Source: Deinococcus hopiensis KR-140
GTDB taxonomy: Bacteria > Deinococcota > Deinococci > Deinococcales > Deinococcaceae
Reading direction: 5' to 3'
Assembly: GCA_943327755.2 (NCBI GenBank)
Contig: CALPYF020000062.1
Span: 1-15,385, forward strand
Length of the DNA: 15,385 nucleotides
A program made the translations under genes and the position numbers. Below the pieces are notes generated by a model. It was not told the origin of the DNA and searched no databases. It saw nothing but the letters and a program-made list of their open reading frames with translations. Shown here one piece after another: positions 5,847 to 12,990 of this stretch (the stretch's first letter is position 1; each line of letters begins with the position of its first letter).

Positions 5847-6562
5847 CCGCCGCGCCCGTCCTGAACGGCCCGGCGGCCGGCGTGTCCATCGACCTGCGGG
5901 ACCTCAGTGCCGCGTACGGCGAGCGGGTCATCCTGCGGGACCTGACCCTGAGCGTCGCCCCCGGGGAACGCGTGGCGCTGGTCGGCGCGAGCGGCGGCGG
6001 CAAGACCACCTTGCTGCGCGCCCTGGCGGGCCTGACCCCCACCCAGGGCACCCTGAGGGTCGGCACCGGCGCGCCCGTCCGCACGCGGGTCATGTTCCAG
6101 GAAGACCGCCTGCTGCCCTGGCTGGGCGCGCTGGACAACGTCGCCCTGGGCCTGCCCCGCCCGGACCGCTTCCGCGCCGCGCGCGCCCTGCAGGACGTGG
6201 GCCTCGCCGGGCGGGAACGCGCCTACCCGCATGAACTCAGCGGCGGGCAGCGCCAGCGGGTCGCCCTGGCCCGCGCGCTCGCCCACCGCCCGGACCTGCT
6301 GCTGCTCGACGAGCCCTTCGGCGCCCTCGACGCCCTGACCCGCGCCGACATGCACGCCCTGCTGGGCACCCTCCTGACCGACACGGGCGCCACCACGCTG
6401 CTCGTCACGCACGACCTCGAAGAAGCGCTGAAACTCACGGACCGCGTGCTGCTGCTCGCCGACGGGCGCATTCTCGAAGACCTGCGTGTTCCGCTGCCGC
6501 ACCCCCGGCGCCGCACCGACGTGGAAGACCTGCGCGCCCACCTCGAACGCCTGCTGCACTGA
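5843..6562 (+). CDS. ssuB: sulfonate ABC transporter ATP-binding protein
   Basis: This 239-aa protein starts at GTG, overlapping ssuC by 4 nt. It has all ATPase motifs: Walker A GASGGGKT (48-55), Q-loop Q86 (MFQEDRLLPW, the SsuB/TauB-type signature), ABC signature LSGGQ (132-136), Walker B LLLLDE (152-157) and H-loop H190. It powers sulfonate uptake through SsuC. It is the last gene of the operon and is followed by a long hairpin at 6631-6675. No internal defect is seen. Confidence 0.92.
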   Translation: MTAAPVLNGPAAGVSIDLRDLSAAYGERVILRDLTLSVAPGERVALVGASGGGKTTLLRALAGLTPTQGTLRVGTGAPVRTRVMFQEDRLLPWLGALDNVALGLPRPDRFRAARALQDVGLAGRERAYPHELSGGQRQRVALARALAHRPDLLLLDEPFGALDALTRADMHALLGTLLTDTGATTLLVTHDLEEALKLTDRVLLLADGRILEDLRVPLPHPRRRTDVEDLRAHLERLLH

Positions 6563-6630
6563 TTCCGGCAACTTGGCTGCCAGCCGGCAGCCGCCGGGTC
6601 CTGCCCCTGGAAAGGACCCACGCCACGTGA

Positions 6631-6675
6631 ACCGTCAGAAGACCGCTGGAGCTACTCCGGCGGTCTTCTGACGGT
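6631..6675. terminator. 21-bp hairpin between convergent ssuB and the 146-aa gene
   Basis: ACCGTCAGAAGACCGC is mirrored by GCGGTCTTCTGACGGT. The stem continues inward through a T-G wobble and GGAG/CTCC to a 3-nt loop (CTA), giving 21 bp. It lies 69 nt after ssuB and 70 nt beyond the end of the convergent minus-strand gene, so it can serve both. No T run follows on either strand. Confidence 0.65.
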
Positions 6676-6744
6676 GACCTCTCAGGGATACCCGCTCTAC
6701 CATAGCCAGGTGCCGGACGGACCTTCAGGCGGCCGCGCCGGGCA

Positions 6745-7185
6745 TCACCGGTGAGGGGCGCCCCGCACCAAATCTGCGGCCAGCGCGTGATCTGCCCCGT
6801 TCGGACGCCCACCGGGCCGGTGGGGGCTGAAGTACGCGACGCCGGCGTACACACCGGTCAGGCCGACGCCGGACTCCGCCTGCTGCAACTGCAGTTCATG
6901 TGGCGCAGCGGCCGCAGGGATCAGGTGCGTGTGCTGACCGGGACTCAGGATCTGCCACGTCAGGGCGCGGCCGCGCTGGATCTGCGCCAGCAGCCGCTGC
7001 GTCGCCTGCAGCTGCCGCTGCCGGACCACCTGCCGGTCTCCCGCGGCCCCCGCACGCGTGTCATGCACGTGCGCTGTCAGCTGCCGCTCCAGTTCCCCCA
7101 GCTGCCCCTCATCGGGGGGCAAGATGGCCATCCACCGCTCGAGTTCGGCCTCGTTCCCCGGCAAATACACGTCAGCAGGCCCCAT
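6745..7185 (-). CDS. hypothetical protein (146 aa)
   Basis: ATG at 7185 is preceded by AGGA about 9 nt upstream. An in-frame GTG at 7230 would add 15 residues and is less likely. The protein begins MGPADVYLPGNEAELERWMAILPPDEG and contains a basic, Gln-rich, probably helical region at residues 51-72. A second half (SPGQHTHLIPAAAAPHELQLQQAE, then GVYAGVAYFSPHRPGG) looks beta-like. No signal peptide, membrane segment or known motif is visible. The overlapping plus-strand frame has poorer composition. I do not recognise the family. It converges on ssuB and is probably not part of the sulfur genes. Confidence 0.6.
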   Translation of the reverse strand: MGPADVYLPGNEAELERWMAILPPDEGQLGELERQLTAHVHDTRAGAAGDRQVVRQRQLQATQRLLAQIQRGRALTWQILSPGQHTHLIPAAAAPHELQLQQAESGVGLTGVYAGVAYFSPHRPGGRPNGADHALAADLVRGAPHR

Positions 7186-7326
7186 AGGCCCTGATCCTAG
7201 GGCTGCGGGAGCAGCCTCATTGTGGCCCACTCGGGTGTCGGCACCCCCGGCCCAGCTCCAGGTGAGCAGCAGTGGGACCCATACCAGGCGTCCTGAGTGC
7301 CCTTCACTTCACCGCGCGGTTAGGCC

Positions 7327-7360
7327 GGGCCCCGTGCAGACCGGGGCCTGTACGGGGCCC
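7327..7360. other. GC hairpin in the gap between the two small minus-strand genes
   Basis: GGGCCCCGT (7327-7335) and ACGGGGCCC (7352-7360) can form a perfect 9-bp stem. An alternative pairing within the same bases (GGCCCCG/CGGGGCC) is also possible. It lies 14 nt beyond the terminator-like hairpin at 7374-7412 on the minus strand. The remainder of 7186-7326 shows only a small GGGTG/CACCC hairpin and no convincing promoter. Confidence 0.35.
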
Positions 7361-7373
7361 AGGGGCCTGTCAC

Positions 7374-7412
7374 GCGTGCGGGAGGCGGGTGACAGACCCG
7401 CCTCCCGCACGC
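7374..7412. terminator. 17-bp perfect hairpin downstream of the 63-aa gene
   Basis: GCGTGCGGGAGGCGGGT and its exact reverse complement are separated by GACAG. The hairpin starts 12 nt after the stop codon of the 63-aa minus-strand gene, the usual terminator position. No T run follows, as for the other hairpins in this window. Confidence 0.65.
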
Positions 7413-7424
7413 CGGCGCTCCCGC

Positions 7425-7616
7425 TCAGGTCAGCAGGGCGATCTGCCGGGCGTCCACCCGGATCCGGGCGCTGCCCTTGTGCTGCAGGTCCTGCAGGGCC
7501 TGGCGGCCAAACAGCCGCGCCAGGCGCGTGCTTGTCATCTCGATGGTGCGCCCGGCGATCTTCAACCGGACGACGTCGATGGTGCCGGGAACCCAACTGC
7601 AGGACAGTTCATGCAT
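7425..7616 (-). CDS. hypothetical small protein (63 aa)
   Basis: ATG at 7616 has a strong Shine-Dalgarno GGAGGT 5 nt upstream, which sets the start 20 codons inside the longer open frame. The protein is short and basic, without signal peptide or membrane segment. A beta-like first part (GTIDVVRLKIAGRTIEM) is followed by a helix-like STRLARLFGRQALQDLQHKG and a final strand (ARIRVDARQIALLT). This could be a small nucleic-acid-binding fold, but no family is recognised. A 17-bp hairpin follows it, so it looks like a self-contained transcription unit. No clear promoter was found in 7617-7766. Confidence 0.6.
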   Translation of the reverse strand: MHELSCSWVPGTIDVVRLKIAGRTIEMTSTRLARLFGRQALQDLQHKGSARIRVDARQIALLT

Positions 7617-7766
7617 GACAGACCTCCAGAGACGAGCGGGACGGGGAACAGCTGGACAGAGCCGGTGCAGAATCACTGGATTACGCCAAGAGTGCCCGGA
7701 TCGGCGAGCGAGTTCATGGATTCGGCCCTGTGCGGCCCAGCGTAGAAGGCCTGTCTCTGGGAATTT

Positions 7767-7790
7767 CGAGAGGGTCCGGCCGCCCTCTTG
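7767..7790. terminator. terminator-like hairpin downstream of cysA
   Basis: CGAGAGGG (7767-7774) and CCCTCTTG (7783-7790) form an 8-bp stem with one wobble and an 8-nt loop. It begins 9 nt after the cysA stop on the minus strand. No T run is seen. Confidence 0.45.
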
Positions 7791-7799
7791 AGTAAGGCA

Positions 7800-8789
7800 T
7801 CATGAAGGGGTGACGGGATAGGTCTGCTGCGCGGTGGGGGTGACATGCACCTGCTGCCCAACCTGGAACGGCTGGGCGTCCCGGGCGGGCAGGTACGCTT
7901 CGAGGCTGGGCAGGTCGCCCGCGCGGCTCAACTCAAGCCGCGCGGTGGGGCCGACCTGATGGATCCGCACGATCTGTGCGGGGACCGTGCCGGGCGCCGG
8001 CTCCGGACTCAGGCGCAGGTCGTGCGGGCGCACGAGGGTCTGCCCGTGCGGGCCTGTCTGCCAGAGGTTCGCGCGGCCCAGGAAGCGGTACGTGAACGCA
8101 CTGGCCGGGTAGTGGTAGACGTCGCTGGGCCTGCCTTCCTGCTCGATCCGGCCGGCGTTGAACACCACGATCCGGTTGGCGATTTCCAGCGCCTCTTCCT
8201 GGTCGTGGGTAACGAAGACGCTGGTGACGTGCAGTTCGTTGTGCAGCTGGCGCAGCCAGTCACGGAGTTCCTGCCGAACGGCCGCGTCGAGGGCGCCGAA
8301 GGGTTCGTCGAGCAGCAGCACGCGCGGCTCGACGGCGAGCGCGCGGGCCAGCGCCACACGTTGCCGCTGCCCGCCGCTGAGTTGGCCGGGGTAGCGCCCG
8401 GCGGCCCAGTCGAGTTGCACCAGACTCAGGAGCCGCATGACCTTGTCGCGGATGGCGGGGGCGGTGGGGCGGGCGGCGCCGCGTTTGACCTTGAGGCCGA
8501 ACGCGACGTTCTTGAAGACGGTCATGTGCTTGAACAGCGCGTAGTGCTGGAAGACGAAGCCGATGCCGCGCTCGCCGGGACCGGCGTGCGTGACGTCCTG
8601 CCCGGCGAGGTGCACGCGGCCGGTGTCGGGCGTTTCCAGGCCCGCGATGACGCGCAGCAGGGTGGTCTTGCCGCTGCCGCTGGGGCCGAGCAGGGCGACG
8701 AGCTGGCCGTCGGGGACGTGCAGGGTGACGTCCGAGAGGGCGGTGAAGGTGCCGAACTGTTTTCCGATCTGGGTGACGTCTATGCTCAC
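7800..8789 (-). CDS. cysA: sulfate/thiosulfate ABC transporter ATP-binding protein
   Basis: This 329-aa protein starts at GTG (8789), overlapping the cysW stop as GTGA. The ATPase domain has Walker A GPSGSGKTT (35-43), Q81 in the FQHYALFKHMTVFKNVAFGL segment characteristic of CysA, signature LSGGQ (137-141), Walker B LLLDE (158-162) and H195. A C-terminal TOBE-type domain follows (VRPHDLRL and onward). It would energise CysT/CysW-mediated sulfate or thiosulfate uptake. It is intact, but its upstream partner is truncated and its original promoter is presumably lost, so its expression and role are doubtful. No cysT or sulfate-binding protein gene lies in the window. Confidence 0.88.
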   Translation of the reverse strand: MSIDVTQIGKQFGTFTALSDVTLHVPDGQLVALLGPSGSGKTTLLRVIAGLETPDTGRVHLAGQDVTHAGPGERGIGFVFQHYALFKHMTVFKNVAFGLKVKRGAARPTAPAIRDKVMRLLSLVQLDWAAGRYPGQLSGGQRQRVALARALAVEPRVLLLDEPFGALDAAVRQELRDWLRQLHNELHVTSVFVTHDQEEALEIANRIVVFNAGRIEQEGRPSDVYHYPASAFTYRFLGRANLWQTGPHGQTLVRPHDLRLSPEPAPGTVPAQIVRIHQVGPTARLELSRAGDLPSLEAYLPARDAQPFQVGQQVHVTPTAQQTYPVTPS

Positions 8790-9184
8790 GTGTGGGCTCT
8801 CCCGGTGCGGGCTTCGATCAGGGCCTTGAGGGCCAGGGTGAGAAGGGCGAACAGGGCCAGCAGGGACGCCACGGCGAACGCGGCGACCGTCTGGTACTCG
8901 TTGTAGAGGATTTCGACGTGCAGGGGCAGGGTGCTGGTGAGGCCGCGGATCTTGCCGGACACCACGGAGACGGCGCCGAATTCGCCCAGGGCGCGGGCGC
9001 TGCATATGATCACGCCGTACAGCAGCGCCCAGCGGATGTTCGGGAGCGTGACGCGGGTAAAGGTCTGCCAGCCGCTGGCGCCGAGCGTGAGGGCCGCTTC
9101 CTCGTCGTCGCGGCCCTGGGCCTGCATGACGGGAATGAGTTCACGGGCGACGTACGCGAAGGTGACGAACGTGGTCGCGAGAGC
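8786..9184 (-). pseudogene. cysW: sulfate ABC transporter permease CysW, 3' half only
   Basis: About 132 codons of a recognisable CysW C-terminal half remain: ATTFVTFAYVARELIPVM, GRDDEEAALTLGASGWQTF (EAA loop), TLPNIRWALLYGVI, ARALGEFGAVSVVSGKIRG and LPLHVEILYNEY, then the last membrane segment. Similarity stops abruptly upstream of ALATT, near 9184. The open frame continues to 9445, but it is then only antisense to the hemD fragment. The first half (~130-140 residues with several membrane segments) is missing and no start codon of its own is visible, so no working permease is expected. Its stop overlaps the cysA start. Confidence 0.82.
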
Positions 9185-9525
9185 GTGCCGGTGTACCGCT
9201 GCGCGTTCCCGCAGGACCCCACCCCACTGGCGCGGGCGGTGCGGGACGTGGTGCTGGGGGGCCGGACATCCTGCTGCTGTCGAGCGGCACGCAGATCCTG
9301 CACTTCCTGAAGTACGCGGAGAAGCTGGGGCTGCTGGAGGAGGCGCGCGCGGGGCTGAACCGGCTGGTGGTGGTGAGTATCGGGCCGGCGTGCAGTGAGG
9401 CGGCGGCGGACCTGGGGTTGCGGATCGACCTGGAAGCGAATCCACACAAGATGGGCATCCTGGTGCGGGTGGCGGCCGAGCACGCGCCGGGCCTCATCGC
9501 CGCGCGCCTGGGCCGCGTCGGCTGA
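9185..9525 (+). pseudogene. uroporphyrinogen-III synthase (HemD-like), 5'-truncated and frameshifted
   Basis: The C-terminal part of a HemD-like protein is readable in two frames. From 9185, VPVYRCAFPQDPTPLARAVRDVVLGG is in one frame. From about 9262, PDILLLSSGTQILHFLKYAEKLG continues in the next frame through VVVSIGPACSEAAADLGLRIDLEANPHKMGILV to TGA at 9523-9525. The switch falls at a run of six G (9256-9261), where a seventh G would restore a single frame. The N-terminal half is absent because the cysW fragment abuts at ~9184. HemD makes uroporphyrinogen III, precursor of siroheme and heme, and some homologues sit beside sulfite/nitrite reductase genes. The frameshift could be a sequencing error; the truncation is not explained that way. 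Confidence 0.72.
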
Positions 9526-9618
9526 AGCGCACGGCCCCCATCGTTCGTTCACGCTTCTGCCCTCCCCTACCGCCTCATCGCCGCGTCTGGCATGGTGTCA
9601 GGCACTCAGGGAGGCACC

Positions 9619-11769
9619 ATGGCGGTCATTGTTCTGTCCAACCGGGAACCCTACGCGCCGCGCACCGGCCCGGACGGCCGCGTCCACTGGGCGGCGTCCA
9701 TCGGCGGGCTCACGACCGCGCTCGATCCGGTCATGCAGCGGGAGGGGGGCACCTGGATCGCCTGGGCCGAGACGCATCCCGAGATCCGCGCGGTGCACCT
9801 GCCCGAGGGGCGGCCCCGGTACCGCGTCGAGCGGCTCACGCTGAGTGCAGACGACGTGCGCCTCTCCTACCACGGCTTTTCCAACGGCGCCCTGTGGCCG
9901 ATGAGCCACTACTTCCTGGAGCGGGCCCAGTACCGCCGGGAGGAATGGGACGCGTACCGCCGCGTGAACGAGACCTTCGCGCAGGCGGCACTGGACTGCG
10001 CGGAGGACGGGGACGTGTTCTGGGTGCACGACTACCAGCTCGCACTCGTCCCGGGCCTGATCCGCCGGGCGCGGCCGGACGCGCGCATCGGGTTCTTCTG
10101 GCATATTCCGTGGCCGGCGCAGGACGTGTTCCGCACGCTGCCGTGGGACCGCGAGGTCCTCCAGGGGCTGCTGGGCGCCGACCTGATCGGCATGCACACC
10201 CCCGCGTACACCCGGCATTTCCTGGAGGCGTGCGCGCGCACGCTGGGGGCCGAGACGGACGGGGGCACCGTACGGGTCGGGGCGCGGACCGTGCAGGTCG
10301 AGGCGCGGCCCATCGGCATCGACACGGCGACCTTCGAGGCGCTCGCGGCGGATCCGGCCGCGGTGGACCGCGCGCAGCGGCTGCGGGACAACCTGCGCAC
10401 CCTGATGCTGCTGTGCGTGGACCGCCTGGACTACACCAAGGGCATTCCGGAGCGCCTCGCGGCGTTCAGCAGCTTCCTGGAGCGCCACCCGGCGGCGCGG
10501 GGCCGGGTGACGCTCGTGCAGGTGGCCGTGCCGAGCCGAGAGCGGGCGCCAGCCTACCAGCAGCTGCGCACGCAGGTCGAAGGCCTGGTGGGGCGCATCA
10601 ACGGGCAGTTCAGCCGGGACGGGTGGACGCCCGTGCACTACCTCTACCGCGGCCTGGACCGCGAGGAACTGGTGGCGCACTACCGCGCGGCGGACGCCAT
10701 GCTCGTCACGCCGCTGCGCGACGGCCTGAACCTCGTCGCCAAGGAATTCGCCGCGAGCAGTCAGGACGGCGTGCTGCTGCTCTCGCGCTTCGCGGGAGCC
10801 GCGGACGAGCTGCCCGGCGCCATCGAGGTCAACCCGTACGACGTCGACGGGTTGTCCGCCACCCTGATCCGGGCGCTGCGCATGCCGCTGGAGGAAAAAC
10901 AGGCCCGCCTCGAGCAGATGCGCCAGGCTCTGCGGCAGCGGGACCTGCGCGCCTGGACGGCGGATTTCCTGCGGGACCTGGCGGGAACGGCCGCCCTGCC
11001 GGGCCCGCTGCTGCGCCTGGCGGACCGGCCGCTGCTGATCCTGTGCGATTACGACGGGACCCTGGCCCCGATCGCGCGGGTGCCGCGCGACGCCGACCCG
11101 CACCCCGGCGCGCTGCAGGCCCTCTCGAGACTGCTGCATCACCCGCGGCACCGGGTGGCGGTCGTGACCGGGCGGCGCAGCGTGCAGGTGTACGGCTTCC
11201 TGCCCCTGCCCGACCTGACGGTGGTGGGCCTGCACGGCATGGAGTGGCCGGGGCAGACCCCGCCCGCGCCGCAGCGGGAGGTCCTCAAGCGGCTCGCGCG
11301 GCAGTTCCCGGCCGCGCGGGGCGTGCGGGTGGAGGACAAGCGCTGGACGGTGGCGGTGCATTACCGCAACGTGGCGCCGGCCGAGCAGGCGGGCGTGGAG
11401 CGGGCCCTGGATCAGGTGCCGCTCGAGGCCGGCTGGGAACGGATCGCGGGGAAGGCCGTGCGGGAATTCCGGCCCAGCGGGTACGGCAAGGGGCGGGCGG
11501 TGCGCACGCTGATCGGCGGCGCGCCCGGCTGGTTCCCGGTCTTTATCGGGGACGACGCGACCGACGAGGAGGCCTTCGCCGCCGTGAACGCCGCCGGGGG
11601 CCTGAGCGTGAAGGTGGGCGCGGGCGAGACGGCCGCGCAGGTGCGGCTGCACGACCCGGCGGCGGTGGTGGCGCTGCTCTCGGCCTGGGCGGATGGAGGC
11701 CGTACAGTGCAGGCGCAAGCGCGCGGGGACCGTTCGCCACTGAGCAGCGTGACCCCCGACCTTAGTTGA
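9619..11769 (+). CDS. bifunctional trehalose-6-phosphate synthase/phosphatase
   Basis: This 716-aa protein starts at ATG 9619 with GGGAGG 4 nt upstream; a GTG nine codons earlier is less likely. Residues 1-~455 form a GT20 OtsA-type synthase: SNREPY, ASIGGLTTAL (nucleotide-sugar loop), HDYQLALVPGLIR, FFWHIPWPAQDVFRTLPW, VDRLDYTKGIPERL (R269, K274) and RDGLNLVAKE (D368, E376). Residues ~470-700 form a HAD-type OtsB phosphatase: DYDGTL (477-482, nucleophile D477), VTGRR, SGYGKG (K624) and GDDATDEE (644-651). Together they convert UDP-glucose and glucose-6-phosphate to trehalose via trehalose-6-phosphate, an osmo- and desiccation protectant. The fusion is common in eukaryotes and known in some bacteria, while separate otsA and otsB genes are more usual. 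Its TGA lies inside the -35 box of the met promoter. Confidence 0.93.
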   Translation: MAVIVLSNREPYAPRTGPDGRVHWAASIGGLTTALDPVMQREGGTWIAWAETHPEIRAVHLPEGRPRYRVERLTLSADDVRLSYHGFSNGALWPMSHYFLERAQYRREEWDAYRRVNETFAQAALDCAEDGDVFWVHDYQLALVPGLIRRARPDARIGFFWHIPWPAQDVFRTLPWDREVLQGLLGADLIGMHTPAYTRHFLEACARTLGAETDGGTVRVGARTVQVEARPIGIDTATFEALAADPAAVDRAQRLRDNLRTLMLLCVDRLDYTKGIPERLAAFSSFLERHPAARGRVTLVQVAVPSRERAPAYQQLRTQVEGLVGRINGQFSRDGWTPVHYLYRGLDREELVAHYRAADAMLVTPLRDGLNLVAKEFAASSQDGVLLLSRFAGAADELPGAIEVNPYDVDGLSATLIRALRMPLEEKQARLEQMRQALRQRDLRAWTADFLRDLAGTAALPGPLLRLADRPLLILCDYDGTLAPIARVPRDADPHPGALQALSRLLHHPRHRVAVVTGRRSVQVYGFLPLPDLTVVGLHGMEWPGQTPPAPQREVLKRLARQFPAARGVRVEDKRWTVAVHYRNVAPAEQAGVERALDQVPLEAGWERIAGKAVREFRPSGYGKGRAVRTLIGGAPGWFPVFIGDDATDEEAFAAVNAAGGLSVKVGAGETAAQVRLHDPAAVVALLSAWADGGRTVQAQARGDRSPLSSVTPDLS

Positions 11770-11794
11770 CAGAGTTGATCAACTGGTCTAGAGT
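11766..11794 (+). promoter_or_regulatory. sigma-70-type promoter of the metNIQQ operon
   Basis: TTGACA (11766-11771) is followed after 17 nt by TAGAGT (11789-11794). The trehalose gene's stop codon TGA (11767-11769) is part of the -35 hexamer. Transcription would start near 11801, about 17 nt before the riboswitch P1. Confidence 0.75.
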
Positions 11795-11817
11795 CTCCTC
11801 CGGCTTCACCGAAGCCA

Positions 11818-11944
11818 CCTTTATCCAGAGTCGGCGCGAGGTCACTGGACCCCTGACCGCCGCAGCAACCAGCCCTCATGACGGCGGGTGCTTTCCAGCC
11901 CTGCGCGCCCCCACGATGACCCCGGGCCGCAGATCGGGTAAAGG
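11818..11944 (+). ncRNA. SAM-I (S-box) riboswitch of the methionine importer operon
   Basis: P1 is CCTTTATCC (11818-11826) with GGGTAAAGG (11936-11944), 9 bp with one wobble. CAGAG is followed by P2 CGGCG (11832-11836)/CGCCG (11858-11862) and P2b GGT (11840-11842)/ACC (11849-11851). GCAACC and GGGTGC form P3 around a short loop, and P4 is CTGCG (11901-11905)/CGCAG (11928-11932). Compared with the ssu aptamer, the P2b pair G-C has become T-A, a compensatory change supporting the structure. P3 here is compact, without the ORF insertion. It should repress metNIQ when SAM is plentiful. Confidence 0.9.
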
Positions 11945-11986
11945 AAGGGTGCACCTCACTGCAACGCACGATTGCCGTCCCCTTCC
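11943..11986 (+). promoter_or_regulatory. antiterminator helix of the met riboswitch
   Basis: GGAAGGG (11943-11949) is complementary to CCCTTCC (11980-11986). Its first two bases belong to the 3' strand of P1, and its partner is the 5' arm of the terminator, so the helix can form only when P1 is open (no SAM) and then blocks the terminator. This is inferred from base pairing. Confidence 0.6.
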
Positions 11987-12012
11987 CGAGCGACCAGCCC
12001 AGGAAGGGGACG
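11976..12012 (+). terminator. riboswitch-controlled terminator before metN
   Basis: CGTCCCCTTCC (11976-11986) and GGAAGGGGACG (12002-12012) form a perfect 11-bp stem with a 15-nt loop. The sequence after it (TCTGCCGTTCCCT) is only weakly T-rich. The hairpin lies 31 nt after the aptamer and 39 nt before the metN start, the expected place for an S-box expression platform. Confidence 0.75.
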
Positions 12013-12051
12013 TCTGCCGTTCCCTCCGCCCATACCGACCGGAGGTCACCC

Positions 12052-12990
12052 GTGCCCGACCCGCACGCTCCGGACGTCCTGGCCTTCCAGAACGTCTGCA
12101 AAACCTATCCCGGCCAGCCCCGCCCCGCCCTGGACGACCTCAAGCTGCGCGTGCCGCGCGGCAGCCGCATGGGCATCATCGGCCGCAGCGGCGCCGGCAA
12201 GAGCACCCTGGTGCGCCTGCTCAGCGGCCTCGACACGCCCGACACCGGCGAACTGCGCGTGCGTGGCGAGGTACTCGGCCCGGCCACGCGCGCCGCGCAC
12301 CAGGCGCGCACCGGCCTGGTGTTCCAGCAGTTCAACCTCCTCGCGCAGCGCACCGTGCTGCGCAACGTGACCCTGCCCCTCGAACTGCGCGGCGTGCCCC
12401 GCGCCCGCCGCGACGCCCTGGCCCGCGAGCAGCTTGGCCTAGTGGGCCTCGGCGACTACGCCGGGCGGTACCCGGCGCAGCTCAGCGGCGGGCAGAAGCA
12501 GCGGGTCGGTATCGCCCGCGCGCTCGTCACCGCGCCGGACCTGCTGCTCGCCGACGAGGCCACCAGCGCCCTCGATCCCGAGACGAGCGCCGGCATCCTG
12601 CAGCTGCTGCTGGAATTGCAGCGCGAGCGGGACCTCACCCTGGTGATCGTCACGCACCAGCTCGAAGTCGTGCGGGCCGTGACCACCCACGTGGCCGTCC
12701 TCGAAGGCGGGCAACTCGTGGAAAGCGGCGAGACGGCGGCCGTGCTGCGCGACCCGCGGCACACGGCCACCCGCGCCCTGCTCGACGCGCACCGCCCGCA
12801 GGTGACGCTCGCACCGGGCGAGACGCTGCGGCGCGTGACGCTGCCGGACCTGACGGCCAGCACGCTCGCGGCCCTGACCCGCAGCGGCGCGCGCCTCGTG
12901 CAGGCCGAGCCGCACCCGCAGGGCGTGGACGTCTGGCTCGCCGCGCCGGCTGCGGAGGCCGCGCCGCAGCCCGGGGCGGTGCCCGCATGA
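12052..12990 (+). CDS. metN: methionine ABC transporter ATP-binding protein
   Basis: This 312-aa protein starts at GTG 12052 with GGAGGT 5 nt upstream. ATPase motifs are Walker A GRSGAGKST (44-52), Q92 (VFQQFNLL, MetN-like), signature LSGGQ (144-148), Walker B LLLADE (164-169) with ATSALDPETS, and H202. The C-terminal part (residues ~250-300) corresponds to the ACT-like NIL/C2 domain by which intracellular methionine inhibits E. coli MetN. It is shorter than in the ~343-aa E. coli protein, so this transinhibition may be reduced or absent. The gene overlaps metI by 4 nt (ATGA). Identification is firm given MetI, MetQ and the SAM riboswitch. Confidence 0.92.
   Translation: MPDPHAPDVLAFQNVCKTYPGQPRPALDDLKLRVPRGSRMGIIGRSGAGKSTLVRLLSGLDTPDTGELRVRGEVLGPATRAAHQARTGLVFQQFNLLAQRTVLRNVTLPLELRGVPRARRDALAREQLGLVGLGDYAGRYPAQLSGGQKQRVGIARALVTAPDLLLADEATSALDPETSAGILQLLLELQRERDLTLVIVTHQLEVVRAVTTHVAVLEGGQLVESGETAAVLRDPRHTATRALLDAHRPQVTLAPGETLRRVTLPDLTASTLAALTRSGARLVQAEPHPQGVDVWLAAPAAEAAPQPGAVPA

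Noticed and set aside
6751..7194. 147-aa plus-strand open frame opposite the 146-aa minus gene
   Set aside because: The minus frame has a better start site and more protein-like composition. This one is Gln/Leu/Arg/Pro-rich antisense, though neither has a known family.
7845..8906. 353-aa plus-strand open frame opposite cysA
   Set aside because: It is antisense to intact ABC ATPase motifs and has no recognisable protein features.
8786..9445. Reading the whole 219-codon minus frame as a complete CysW
   Set aside because: Only residues from about ALATT onward resemble CysW. The preceding ~87 residues are antisense to the hemD fragment and lack membrane segments.
9598..11718. 706-aa minus-strand open frame opposite the trehalose gene
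   Set aside because: It is a shadow of a high-GC gene: Arg/His/Pro-rich with no domains, while the plus strand has two complete enzyme domains.
11878..11919. 13-codon ORF starting in the P3 loop of the met riboswitch, with one Cys
   Set aside because: It has no Shine-Dalgarno, crosses conserved aptamer core and P4 bases, and the Cys codon is in the middle. Unlike the ssu leader it looks accidental.
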